Assembly (NCBI GenBank): GCA_963812775.1
Contig: CAWEWH010000005.1
Location: forward strand, 744,001 to 808,000
DNA: 64,000 bases
Origin: CAWEWH01 sp963812775
GTDB taxonomy: Bacteria; Pseudomonadota; Alphaproteobacteria; Rhizobiales; Beijerinckiaceae
Direction of reading: 5' to 3'
Part shown: positions 47,465-56,334 of the stretch, one piece after another
How the letters are laid out: every line of letters begins with the position of its first letter
Position numbering within the stretch: position 1 is the first letter of the stretch
The notes under the pieces: model-generated
Databases searched by the model: none
The model's input: only the letters and a program-made list of their open reading frames with translations
Told to the model about the DNA's origin: nothing
Translations under genes and position numbers: made by a program

Positions 47465-48640
47465 ATGGCTCACGCGACGCGCGACGCGCAAGTCGACACC
47501 GAGGAAGAGATTCAAATGCTCGATTCGATCGAGCGATGGGTGGCGCGTGAACTCAAGCCGATTGTACGCGAATACGACCATGCCGACCGCTATCCAACGC
47601 AGGTCGTCGAACAGATGAAGGAGCTCGGCCTGTTCGGCGCGATCATCAGTCCGGAATATGGCGGCCTCGGACTGTCCGCGGCGACCTATGCCAAGATCGT
47701 CATGAGCATCTCGTCGGTCTGGATGTCGATCACCGGCATCATCAATTCGCACCTGATGCTGGCCCTGGCGATACAGAAGTTCGGTACGCCGCGGCAAAGG
47801 ACGCAATGGCTGCCGAAGCTGGCCACGGGCGAGATTCGCGGCGGACTCGCCCTGACCGAACCCGACGCGGGCACTGACCTGCAAGGCATCCGCATGGTCG
47901 CGCGGCGCGATGGCGACCACTACGTCATCAATGGCACCAAGACGTGGATCACCAATGGGCTTGAAGGCTCGTGCTTCGCCATGCTGGTCAAGACCAATCC
48001 GGAGGCCCAGCCGCGCTACAACGGCATGAGCTTGTTTATCGCGCCCAAGATGCAAGGCTTCACGGTTGGCCGCAAGCTGCCGAAGCTCGGCTATAAGGCG
48101 ATCGACACGGCGGAGCTCATCTTCGACAATTATCGCGTTCCTGCCGATCACCTGATCGGCGGCGTCGAAGGCCAGGGCTTCTTTCAGACGACGGGCGGTC
48201 TCGAACTCGGGCGCATCAACGTCGCCTCCCGGGGCGTTGGCATCGCCGAAGGCGCGCTCAAGCTCGCGACCGAATACGCGCAGATTCGCAAGACCTTCGG
48301 AAAGCCGATCTGCGAGCACCAGGCGATTCAACTCAAGCTCGGCGAGATGGCGACGCGCGCTCGGGCTGCGCGGTTGCTCACGCTCGATGCCGCGCGCGCC
48401 TTCGACAATGGCGCGCGTTGCGACATGGAGGCCGGAATGGCCAAGTATTTCGCAAGCGAAGCCGCGCTCGAGAATTCGATCGAAGGTATGCGCATCCACG
48501 GCGCCTACGGCTATTCGCAGGAGTTCGATATCGAACGCCTGTATCGCGACGCGCCGCTCACCTGCATCGGCGAAGGCACCAATGAGATGCAGCTCATCAT
48601 CATCTCCAAGCAGCTGATCAAGAGGAATCCCGCGCTATGA
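47465..48640 (+). CDS. Acyl-CoA dehydrogenase
   Basis: 391 residues from ATG 47465, chosen because GAGG lies just upstream; the open frame extends back to 47387 without family similarity. Motifs: LALTEPDAGTDLQGIRMVAR (FAD/substrate loop), LGYKAIDTAELIFDNYRVPA, GRINVASRGVGIAEGALKLA, and CIGEGTNEMQLIIISKQLIK in which the Glu of EGT aligns with the catalytic base of medium-chain enzymes. It oxidises an acyl-CoA to the enoyl-CoA. It overlaps the CoA-transferase gene that follows (ATGA), so it belongs to a CoA-activation and oxidation operon. Confidence 0.9.
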   Translation: MAHATRDAQVDTEEEIQMLDSIERWVARELKPIVREYDHADRYPTQVVEQMKELGLFGAIISPEYGGLGLSAATYAKIVMSISSVWMSITGIINSHLMLALAIQKFGTPRQRTQWLPKLATGEIRGGLALTEPDAGTDLQGIRMVARRDGDHYVINGTKTWITNGLEGSCFAMLVKTNPEAQPRYNGMSLFIAPKMQGFTVGRKLPKLGYKAIDTAELIFDNYRVPADHLIGGVEGQGFFQTTGGLELGRINVASRGVGIAEGALKLATEYAQIRKTFGKPICEHQAIQLKLGEMATRARAARLLTLDAARAFDNGARCDMEAGMAKYFASEAALENSIEGMRIHGAYGYSQEFDIERLYRDAPLTCIGEGTNEMQLIIISKQLIKRNPAL

Positions 48641-49807
48641 AGCCGCTTCAGGGCGTGCGTATCGTGTCGGTCGAGCAGTTCGGCGCCGGCCCCTACGCGA
48701 CCATGCTGCTCGCCGATCTCGGCGCCGAGGTCATCAAGATTGAAAATGCGGCAATCGGCGGCGATCCCGCACGCAGGACCGGTCCGTTCATGCTCGGTCC
48801 GAATGACAGCGAGTATTTTCAGGCTTTCAACATCAACAAGAAGAGCGTTTCCATCGACTTGGGCATCGATGAAGGGAAGGAGAGTTCTGAGGAAACTGGT
48901 GGCGGGTGCGGATGCCCTGTTCAACAATCTTCGCGGCGACCTGCCCGCAAAGCTCGGTCTCGACTACAATTCAATGTCGGTGACCAATCCGCGGATTGTG
49001 TGCGTGCATCTGTCGGCCTACGGCCGCAACAACGAGCGCGCCTCGTGGCCAGGCTATGATTATCTGATGCAGGCTGAATCGGGACTGATGCACTTGACCG
49101 GCGAGCCTGACGGGCCGCCATCCCGGCTCGGCGCCCCCTCGATCATCGACCATACCGCGGGCCTGACCGCGGCCGTCGGGCTTCTATCCGCGATTCTCCA
49201 AGCGCGCGCCTCCGGCAAGGGGTGCGACGTAGACACATCCCTGCTCGACGTGGCGCTGCATCAGCTCGGATATGTTGCCACCTGGTACCTCAATGAGGGA
49301 CACGTCTCGACGCGCCAGCGCCGCAGTGCGCATTACTCGGTGGCGCCGGTCCAGACCTTTCCGACCGCCGACGGCTGGCTGTTCATCATGTGCATGACTA
49401 AAAAGTTCTGGACCGAGTTCGTCCGCGCGATCGCGCGGCCGGAGCTGCTGTCCGACCCGCGTTTCGCGACAACGGCCACCCGCCAAGCCAATCGCGCCGC
49501 GCTGACCGCGATCATTGATGAGGAACTGAGCCAGCGACCCACGACCTATTGGCTCGGCAAGCTGAATGGCGTGCTGCCGGTGGCCCCCGTGCTCGACCTC
49601 GCGCAGGCGCTCGATAGTCCGTTTCTCAAGACCACCGAGATGATCAACGTTGTCTCCCATCCCGCCAAACCCGACATGCAGGTGCTCGCCAACCCGATCA
49701 GGATCGACGGACAGCGCCTCAGTCAGGCGCCTTGTTCGCAGTTCGGAGCGGACAATCCTGACTATGTCGGCGCCATGCGCACGGCCAGACGCGCCGGTGC
49801 GCCATGA
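48637..49807 (+). CDS. Family III CoA-transferase (CaiB/BaiF), one frame break
   Basis: About 389 residues. N-terminus LQGVRIVSVEQFGAGPYATM and LGAEVIKIEN are typical. One extra base near 48888 separates IDLGIDEGKE from VLRKLVAGADALFNNLRGDL. The catalytic aspartate region is GKGCDVDTSLLDVALHQLGY. These enzymes move CoA between carboxylic acids, often from succinyl-CoA to a dicarboxylic or aromatic acid. It overlaps both neighbours by four bases, so translation is coupled along the operon. Confidence 0.87.
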
Positions 49808-50928
49808 AGCTGGAGGGCATCCGCGTCATCGATCTCTCGGTCTTTTTGCCGGGCCCATACCTGACCCTCGCCATGGCCGATCATGGCGCCGAGGTGATCA
49901 AGATCGAGGTGACCGGCGAGGGTGATCCCGGCCGGCATATCGGGCTTGCCGATGGACCGAGCACGGTGTTCTTCCGCAATCTCAATCGCGGCAAAAAGAG
50001 CGTGGTGCTCGACCTGAAGGATCGCGCCCAGCGCGACGCTCTGCTGACGCTCTGCGAGACCGCCGATGTTTTTGTGGAGTTGTTCAGACCCGGTACGGTC
50101 GACCGCCTTGGCGTCGGATATGCGGAGGTACGTGCCCGCAATCCGCGCATTGTCTACTGTTCCATCAGCGCGTTCGGGCAGGACAGCGACCTGCGCGGCC
50201 GTCCGGCGCACGATCTCGCGCTCGAAGCGGAAAGCGGGCTTCTCAGCATGACGCTGGGAAATGACGGCAAGCCGGCGATGCCCGGCTTCGCTGCCGCCAA
50301 CGTCCTCGCCGGGCTGCAAGGACTGTCCGGCGTGCTGATGGCGCTCCTGCGCCGGGAACGGACCGGCCTCGGCGACCATATCGACATAAGCATGCATGAC
50401 GTGATGGTCGGCGGGATGTTGAACATCCTCGGGCCGGCCTTGGCGGAAAACCGTCAGCCGATCCCCGCCCATGAACGCACGACCGGCGGCGCCGCGTTCT
50501 ATCGCCCATATGAGACGTTGGACGGCCGCTACCTCGTGCTCGCCGGGCAGGAGCCGAAGTTCATTCATAACCTGCTTCGCGCCTTCAACCGGCCGGATCT
50601 GGTTGAACTGTGCCTGCGCGGTCCGGGGCCGCACCAAGAGCCCGTTGTCGACTACCTCGCCGCCGAATTTCGCAAGAAGTCGCTGACGGAATGGAACGCT
50701 TATCTTGCGACCCTCGATGTCTGTTATGGCTGCGTCAACACGCTCCCGGAGGCGCTGGCGCACCCCAACCTGCTAGCCCGCGGCATCATCCGCCGCGACG
50801 ACTTGAACCGCCGTCATGTCGGTCCCCCGATCCGGTTCAGCAACGAGCCCGCATGTCCAAGCCTGCGTGAGCCGAGCCTCGGCGAGCACACCGCACTATT
50901 TTTCACGAAGGCTCTAGACTCGGAGTGA
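49804..50928 (+). CDS. Second family III CoA-transferase (CaiB/BaiF)
   Basis: 374 residues, clean. MKLEGIRVIDLSVFLPGPYL, HGAEVIKIEV, VELFRPGTVDRLGVGYAEVR and the Asp-containing GDHIDISMHDVMVGGMLNIL are visible. Two adjacent, divergent family III genes occur in heteromeric transferases such as benzylsuccinate or malate CoA-transferases, so this may be the partner subunit of the gene before. It is also possible that each handles its own acid. Confidence 0.88.
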   Translation: MKLEGIRVIDLSVFLPGPYLTLAMADHGAEVIKIEVTGEGDPGRHIGLADGPSTVFFRNLNRGKKSVVLDLKDRAQRDALLTLCETADVFVELFRPGTVDRLGVGYAEVRARNPRIVYCSISAFGQDSDLRGRPAHDLALEAESGLLSMTLGNDGKPAMPGFAAANVLAGLQGLSGVLMALLRRERTGLGDHIDISMHDVMVGGMLNILGPALAENRQPIPAHERTTGGAAFYRPYETLDGRYLVLAGQEPKFIHNLLRAFNRPDLVELCLRGPGPHQEPVVDYLAAEFRKKSLTEWNAYLATLDVCYGCVNTLPEALAHPNLLARGIIRRDDLNRRHVGPPIRFSNEPACPSLREPSLGEHTALFFTKALDSE

Positions 50929-50932
50929 TGCC

Positions 50933-51436
50933 ATGCAAAGCCATGACCAGATCGGCCCGCAGCGCTACCGCGAAAGCTTTGGACGATACTACGACGACTT
51001 CCGGGTCGGCGACGTGTACGAACATCGTCCGGGCCGCACCATTACCGAAAGCGACAATACGTGGTTCACCCTGATCACGATGAACACGCATCCGCTTCAC
51101 TTCGACAAGGAATACGCGGCGAAATCGGAGTTCAAGCAGCCGCTCGTGAACAGCTGCCTGACGCTGTCGATGGTGGTCGGGATGAGCGTGAGCGACATCA
51201 GCCAGAAGGCCATCGGCAATCTCGGCTGGAACGACATCAAGCTGACCGCTCCCGTGTTCGTCGGCGATACGATCTACGCCGAATCGGAGGTGTTGGCGAA
51301 GCGTGAATCGGCTTCACGGCCGGGACAAGGCATTGTCACGGTCCGCACCATTGGGAAGAAGCAGGACGGCACTCAATTCATGAGTTTTGAGCGTACCGCG
51401 CTTGTCGCCAAGCGAGGTCATGCCATCGAGGACTGA
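50933..51436 (+). CDS. MaoC-domain enoyl-CoA hydratase
   Basis: 167 residues, a single hot-dog domain. YYDDFRVGDVYEHRPGRTIT, TLITMNTHPLHFDKEYAAKS (hydratase motif with catalytic Asp/His region) and VGDTIYAESEVLAKRESASR are typical of the MaoC group that hydrates branched or dicarboxylic enoyl-CoAs (mesaconyl- or itaconyl-type). It follows the transferase by four bases and completes an acid-activation, oxidation and hydration set. A lyase for the final cleavage is not in this window. Confidence 0.87.
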   Translation: MQSHDQIGPQRYRESFGRYYDDFRVGDVYEHRPGRTITESDNTWFTLITMNTHPLHFDKEYAAKSEFKQPLVNSCLTLSMVVGMSVSDISQKAIGNLGWNDIKLTAPVFVGDTIYAESEVLAKRESASRPGQGIVTVRTIGKKQDGTQFMSFERTALVAKRGHAIED

Positions 51437-51453
51437 AACCAGGACGCGCGAGC

Positions 51454-52407
51454 TCAGGCTCCGCTCGCCGCGTCCAGCGCTGCGATCTGTGCGGGAGACA
51501 GCTTCAGCGTGGTGGCTTTGACGAGATCGCCGAGCTGCTCGGGTTTCGAGGCGCTGGCGATGGGTGCAGTAATGCTTGGGCGCGCCATCAACCAGGCGAG
51601 CGCAACCTGCGTCGGCGTGGCCGCGCTTGCGCGAGCCGCCTCGTCGAGGGCTGCAAGCACCCTCGGGCCTTTGCCCGCCAGATATTTTGACGCCGCTGAC
51701 CCACGGGCCGAGCTCTTGCCGGCATCAGCCGAGGAACGGTATTTCCCCGTCAGAAAGCCGCTCGCGAGGGAGTAATAGGGAACGACACCGAGCTGGTTTC
51801 GCTGGCAAGCGGCCTCCAGCTCGTCCTCGTAGACCGGCCGCTCCACCAGATTGTAATGCGGCTGCAGAGAGACATAGGCTGGTAGGTTGTGAGCACGGCT
51901 GGCCGTGAGGGCCTCTTCCAGCCGCTCGGCGCTGTAGTTGGAAGCCCCGATGGCGCGCACCTTGCCCGCCCGGATCAAATCGGCAAATGCAGCAAGCGTC
52001 TCGGGCAAAGGGGTAGCCGGGTCATCCCGATGCGCCTGATAGAGATCGATGTAGTCGGTCTTCAGTCGCTTGAGCGAATCTTCGACCGAGCTCTTGATCC
52101 AGGAGGGCGACAGGCCTTTGCCGCGGCCCGGCATTTCCATTCCCACCTTGGTCATGAGCACGAGATCGTCCCGTTTGCCGCGCTTGCTGAGCCAGCGTCC
52201 GATGATGGTCTCCGACTCGCCGCCCTGATGTCCCGGCACCCAGCGGGAATAGACGTCAGCGGTGTCAACCGCCGTCAGCCCGGCGTCGACCAGCATGTCG
52301 AGGAGCCGGAAACTGGCCCCCTCGTCGGCGGACCAACCGAAGACGTTGCCGCCAAAGACGAGCGGCGGGATGAAAAGCGAAGAAGAACCAAGCCGACGCT
52401 GCTCCAT
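51454..52407 (-). CDS. Aldo/keto reductase
   Basis: 317 residues from ATG 52407; a longer frame to 52533 lacks similarity. Catalytic tetrad: Asp in VDTADVYS, Tyr in DVYS, Lys in VLMTKVGME, His in LYQAHRDD. ASKPEQLGDLVKA and NYSAERLEEAL fit the AKR family that reduces aldehydes and ketones with NADPH. It is convergent with the MaoC gene, 18 bp away, and is not part of that operon. Confidence 0.88.
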   Translation of the reverse strand: MEQRRLGSSSLFIPPLVFGGNVFGWSADEGASFRLLDMLVDAGLTAVDTADVYSRWVPGHQGGESETIIGRWLSKRGKRDDLVLMTKVGMEMPGRGKGLSPSWIKSSVEDSLKRLKTDYIDLYQAHRDDPATPLPETLAAFADLIRAGKVRAIGASNYSAERLEEALTASRAHNLPAYVSLQPHYNLVERPVYEDELEAACQRNQLGVVPYYSLASGFLTGKYRSSADAGKSSARGSAASKYLAGKGPRVLAALDEAARASAATPTQVALAWLMARPSITAPIASASKPEQLGDLVKATTLKLSPAQIAALDAASGA

Positions 52408-52575
52408 GGAAGCCCCACGAGTTTTCCCTGGTTTGGTTGTAGCCGAGATCGTGCCGTCGTTGAAGCGCCGCAGCCGGTTCGAGGCCGCGCGTTTGCGCGG
52501 ACCTAGGCCGAGGATGGCGTTGGCGCGATCCACAGGTTCCTGGCTGATGCGCCGGAGGCCGCTGCCTATTGTGCA

Positions 52576-53382
52576 TTACAGGTTAAAGACCCGGCGCGCA
52601 TTTCCTGAAAGGAAGGCGTCGCGTACTTTCTCGGGCAGGCTCAACCCGTCTAGTCCCGCAAGGCATTTCGCCGGGGCGATCATTGGCCAGTTCGTGCCGA
52701 ACATCACCCGCTTGGCCCCGGCACCTTTCATATAGTCCACGAAGTTGGGTGGAAGGCGATGAAGCGCATAGGCCGACGTGTCGACGTAGAAATTTGGAAA
52801 CTTGAACGTCAGCGTCGTAACCTCGTCCAGCCACGGAAATCCGACGTGGCCCCCCACGATCACCAGTTGCGGAAAGTCGAGAAGAACGTCTTCAAGATAC
52901 GGAATGAGGCGGCCCGTTTCGGATCGCCTGAGCGGCCCGGTGTGGCCTATCTGCGTGCAGAACGGGACACCAAGCTCAACACACGCCACATAGATCGGAT
53001 AGTACCGACGATCGTTTGGCGGGAGATTCCACAGCCAGGGGACTATTCGAACGCCGACGAACCTTTTTCCATCGACCCATTTCCGGATCTCGCGCACCGC
53101 ACCGACTGGATCGTTCAAGTCGACGCTGGCCAAGCCGCGGAAGCGGTCCGGTGCCGTCTCGATTTGAGCCGCGACCTCCTCATTGGTGATGAGGCTTCCT
53201 TCAGGCCCATACCACGCGGAGAGCAATGCGATATCCACGCCCGCGGCATCCATGGCCGCAAGCGTCGACTGCGGCGTCGGCAGGTAGTCATCGGCCTGTC
53301 CGGTCCAGCGTATGAGCGAGGCGACCCACGACGCTCGTGCCATGCGTTCGGTATTTATTTGCGCCCAGACGTCAACGATCAT
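52576..53382 (-). CDS. Amidohydrolase 2-family protein with altered N-terminal metal motif
   Basis: 268 residues, clean. Typical pieces: AAMDAAGVDIALLSAWYGPE, DRFRGLASVDLNDP, GVRIVPWLWNLPPNDRRYYP, TQIGHTG, VIVGGHVGFPWLDE and FGTNWPM near the C-terminus, as in COG2159 lactonases and decarboxylases. The opening MIVDVWAQI has D-x-W where most members have D-x-H-x-H, so one zinc-binding pair is missing while the later His and Asn/Asp positions remain. Activity may rely on a single metal or differ. It is transcribed with, but 169 bp upstream of, the aldo/keto reductase. Confidence 0.8.
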   Translation of the reverse strand: MIVDVWAQINTERMARASWVASLIRWTGQADDYLPTPQSTLAAMDAAGVDIALLSAWYGPEGSLITNEEVAAQIETAPDRFRGLASVDLNDPVGAVREIRKWVDGKRFVGVRIVPWLWNLPPNDRRYYPIYVACVELGVPFCTQIGHTGPLRRSETGRLIPYLEDVLLDFPQLVIVGGHVGFPWLDEVTTLTFKFPNFYVDTSAYALHRLPPNFVDYMKGAGAKRVMFGTNWPMIAPAKCLAGLDGLSLPEKVRDAFLSGNARRVFNL

Positions 53383-53663
53383 GGATTCTCCAATGCTGCC
53401 ACGCTGTCATTCTGCGCCTTTGGCCTTTTTTGCGGATAAGACACAATTGGCACAGAGCCGCGCCGCTGCAGCGAGCCGCGCCCCTGATCGCCAAGTGAAC
53501 AGCACAAGTGCGACCGCCTAGCCTCACGTTTTTCCGCGCATCCAGCTCTTGGCAATGGCTACGGAATCAACCATGTCGCGCCAAGGTAGTTCGGATGTCA
53601 CAGTGCTGCAATAAATGACCATGAGGCGCGGCGGCAACACAGGCTGCTGCAATCGGATCGTCC

Positions 53664-53903
53664 ATGACCGGCAACCGCTGGCGCAGCGCAAAGCGCGCAC
53701 CAAAGGATGGCACTCGCATCCTCGCCTTTGATGAAGAACTCAAGGAAATCGTCATCGCCTGGTGGGAAGACGACGATTGGCAGTCGGTGCAGGGACCGCT
53801 GGGGAGACAGAGTTTTCAATATTGGCAGCTGCTTCCAAGGCCGCCACGCGCTTCGCGGAAGAAAGCACAGGCGAAGCGCAGCAGCGCCAAGGCGACGCGA
53901 TGA
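53664..53903 (+). CDS. Small DUF551-like protein
   Basis: 79 residues. MTGNRWRSAKRAPKDGTRIL, WWEDDDWQSVQG and FQYWQLLPRPP show the family pattern (W-x-x-I/A-APKDG-x-x-I/V-L, then WxDDxW and a final HWMPLPxPP-like element) seen in small phage-associated and chromosomal proteins of unknown function. A Lys/Arg-rich tail follows. No neighbouring phage genes are visible. Confidence 0.75.
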   Translation: MTGNRWRSAKRAPKDGTRILAFDEELKEIVIAWWEDDDWQSVQGPLGRQSFQYWQLLPRPPRASRKKAQAKRSSAKATR

Positions 53904-54258
53904 AAAGCGGGCCGCTACGGCGGGCGGGACGACAGACCTGGGCAACCAGGGGTACGCTTCTTGCGGTCGGTTTGTTATCCACAACGCCAGAGGGAGCCTG
54001 CGTGGTGTCACGGTTCTGTCGCGCGCGAATACGAAGCTGCCGCTTGCTGCTGCTCCATCCACCGGAGCAATAGCCCCCACATGACCCCTTGCCCCGTCGT
54101 CTCCCCAAGACGGCGGGGTCTTTGCTCTGGAGAACCGAAAACTAGGCCAGTCGCGGGCCTCACTTGTCCGCGCCGCCGCAGCGGAGAGAGGGTTCGCGCA
54201 CGTTTCTTGGACTCGGTGACAAGTTGTTGTCGCGGCAACCCGCGCTAGTCACAGGGCG
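53904..54258. other. Intergenic region with one terminator
   Basis: No convincing gene between the DUF551-like gene and the convergent metallophosphoesterase. The only clear element is the terminator at 54092. Short frames on both strands lack ribosome-binding sites and family similarity. Confidence 0.45.
54092..54124 (+). terminator. Rho-independent terminator
   Basis: CCCCG-T-CGTCT pairs with AGACG-G-CGGGG (one internal mismatch) over a CCCCA loop, followed by TCTTTG. It is about 190 bp beyond the DUF551-like gene on the same strand and reads well only in the plus direction. Confidence 0.65.
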
Positions 54259-55116
54259 TCAGCGAACGGCCTTCCTGTCCAAATCTGGCGGCGAGGCCGG
54301 CATGTCGCGCAGGAAGCGATAGGGGCCCTTGATGGACGCGAGATCGCGCGAGACGAGTCCCGGCGGTCGTATCACGCTTGCAGTCACAGCATCGCCCGAG
54401 AACTCCAGCTCCATCAGACCACAACGTGGGTCGGCATCATGCAACTGTGCGGGCATGAAGGCCACGGCTGGAGCCCACAGATGGCGCAGCCCATCGACAA
54501 TGCGATCTCGATACTGATGTAGATGCCCGCTGACGACGACCTGAACGCCAGCACCCCGCAAGCGCCGCAGGAACGCAGTTCGCACGGACGGTACGACCGA
54601 CGCCACAGATGGAACGTGCTCGGTTTCGGTCTCAACGAAGATCGGTTTGTGCATGAAAACCGCGACCCGGCGTCGCCCGCAAGGAGCGAGAGCCGTGTCG
54701 AGCCACTGGTTCTGCTCCTCCTCGCGCGCCAGCCCAGAGCCGAGGAGCTGCGCGTTTACCCCAACGAGCCGCCAGTCGCCGACATCGGCGATCCAGCGGT
54801 CGCTGCCAAAGGCGCTGTCCCAGCGATGCAGTCGCGCATCATCGACGAGCTGAAGAGGATCTTGGCCGGGGGGCTCATCGCCAACATCATGATTGCCTGG
54901 CAAAGGCAGCACGCGCCCGCGCAGGCCTTTGAGCGCTTGGGCTGCGAAGCCGATCTCCGCATCACTCTCAGGGCCATTGATGGCGAGGTCACCATTCACC
55001 ACGACGGCGTCGGCAGCCGATGCGTTTGCGAAATCGCGGGCAACCGTCCAGTTGTCCCAGAAGAACCCGTGCGTCGGGGACAAGTGAATGTCTGAAATGA
55101 CCAGGACCTTCGGCAT
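54259..55116 (-). CDS. Calcineurin-like metallophosphoesterase
   Basis: 285 residues. All five family motifs are present in order: SDIHLS, VNGDLA, PGNHDVGD, FMHKP and SGHLHQY. No signal peptide, so it is cytoplasmic. Relatives hydrolyse cyclic nucleotides, phosphodiesters or bis-nucleotides; the exact substrate is open. It has no operon partners in the window. The CpdA-like subgroup is a reasonable guess given the adenylate cyclase start at 63808, but they are far apart. Confidence 0.88.
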   Translation of the reverse strand: MPKVLVISDIHLSPTHGFFWDNWTVARDFANASAADAVVVNGDLAINGPESDAEIGFAAQALKGLRGRVLPLPGNHDVGDEPPGQDPLQLVDDARLHRWDSAFGSDRWIADVGDWRLVGVNAQLLGSGLAREEEQNQWLDTALAPCGRRRVAVFMHKPIFVETETEHVPSVASVVPSVRTAFLRRLRGAGVQVVVSGHLHQYRDRIVDGLRHLWAPAVAFMPAQLHDADPRCGLMELEFSGDAVTASVIRPPGLVSRDLASIKGPYRFLRDMPASPPDLDRKAVR

Positions 55117-55539
55117 GTAAGTTCATAGTGCATGCAACGGCGCGGGACCAGCCTGCCAACCGCGCAGCACGCCACCTAGTGCCGCCTGAACATTTCACAA
55201 GAATGAATCCGGCAGAGGAGGCTCACAGGCGAGCATATGCTTATGGCGCGGAGACGAGCCCCGCCGCGTCTCGCCGCGCGGCGGGGGAGTTCAAGCGGGG
55301 CCCGCTGGCCTCCGTTTGCCCGTCAGAAACCAAACCGCATTCCGCCCCCGCCACGCATGTGACGATCGTTTGGAGAGAACTTGAAAGTCGTTTTTGCTAC
55401 CGGCGGCCTACGCCGCCGAAAATGAGCCGAGGCGGTCACACCTCGCGAAGGGTCTGCTTGTGCTCGACCATAGGCGCAGTCCCACTTCTTCTCGACGTGC
55501 GGTCAGTCGAATAAAGTAGCAACAGCTCGCATCAACTTC
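55117..55539. other. Intergenic region upstream of the sigma factor gene
   Basis: No gene recognised between the metallophosphoesterase (minus) and the sigma factor promoter. It contains a GC-only 10-bp hairpin, CCCCGCCGCG (55259-55268) with its complement at 55277-55286 across an 8-base loop, with no T tract on either side. It lies in the leader of the phosphoesterase transcript if that starts upstream. Confidence 0.4.
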
Positions 55540-55564
55540 GGAACTTATCTTTTAGGCCCGCGTA
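55540..55564 (+). promoter_or_regulatory. EcfG-type promoter-like element upstream of ECF sigma gene
   Basis: GGAAC (55540-55544), a 16-base spacer, then CGTA (55561-55564). The known EcfG (general stress sigma) consensus of alphaproteobacteria is GGAAC-N16/17-CGTT, so this differs at one base. Transcription would start about ten bases after CGTA, leaving a short leader before ATG 55631. It could equally be an autoregulatory promoter of the ECF factor it precedes. Confidence 0.5.
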
Positions 55565-55630
55565 GACTTGTCTGTCCAAAGTACAAGTCCCGCGCGTCAG
55601 TTGGTGGGCAACCCATTCGAGCGTGTCGGC

Positions 55631-56212
55631 ATGCGTTACCGCGCAAAGGTTGAGTCCGCGCGAGCAACAGCCCCCTCAAGCTACGAGGCGGCGTTGCTCG
55701 ATTGTGCTGAAGGACGGCAAGCCGGAATCGCGACAATCTATGCGAGCGAGAGACGCCTTTTAAACAGGATGGCCCTTCGCATCGTCGGCGATCACGCCCG
55801 GGCCGAAGACATTATCCACGATGCGTTCCTGCAAATCCTACGAGATGCCAAGGACTTCGACCCGGCCCGCGGCTCCGCACGAGGTTGGGTCTATGCGATC
55901 GTGCAACACACGGCCTTGAAGAACAAAAAGAGGGCGTCTCGTGAAGTGCCCGAAAAAGACGATGAGCTTCTCGCGCGTTGCGATGACGGCCAAAACCAGA
56001 GCGAGGGCTGGGGCGATCTCGCATCGAGCATCGCGTTGCGCACGAGCCTGGAACAAATGGAACCGCGTCGCCGCGCCAGCCTGCTGCTCGCCATCATCGA
56101 CGGGCGCACGCACCAGGAAATCGCGGGGCTTCTTCACGTTCCGGTAGGCACCGTAAAGGCGTGGATTCGCCGGGAACTAATAGCCTTACGCAAGCGACTA
56201 ACAACGGAGTGA
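55631..56212 (+). CDS. ECF-family RNA polymerase sigma factor
   Basis: 193 residues from ATG 55631; the frame extends to TTG 55568, but that would lie too close to the promoter-like element. Region 2 is at about 37-100 (ERRLLNRMALRIVGDHARAE, IIHDAFLQILRD, GWVYAIVQHTALKNKKR). Region 4 is at about 138-190 (EPRRRASLLLAIIDGRTHQE, VPVGTVKAWIRRELIALRKR). It should direct transcription of a small set of genes; the repeat protein and secretion genes that follow on the same strand are the obvious targets. No anti-sigma gene is adjacent, which is unusual for this class and leaves the control by another route. Confidence 0.87.
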   Translation: MRYRAKVESARATAPSSYEAALLDCAEGRQAGIATIYASERRLLNRMALRIVGDHARAEDIIHDAFLQILRDAKDFDPARGSARGWVYAIVQHTALKNKKRASREVPEKDDELLARCDDGQNQSEGWGDLASSIALRTSLEQMEPRRRASLLLAIIDGRTHQEIAGLLHVPVGTVKAWIRRELIALRKRLTTE

Positions 56213-56334
56213 AAAAAATTCTGACTCCTGCATCCGTAGCGCGGAGAGGCGGACAGTAGGAGATGACGGCGTGGTGGTCCTGAAATGCATGCGCCCGCGG
56301 CCGTCGAACACAACCAACGCGAGGAGCAGGCATC

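Noticed and set aside
48885..48895. Programmed frameshift in the first CoA-transferase
   Set aside because: The site (GGAAGGAGAGTT) lacks a canonical slippery heptamer, and similar shifts occur in unrelated genes in the window.
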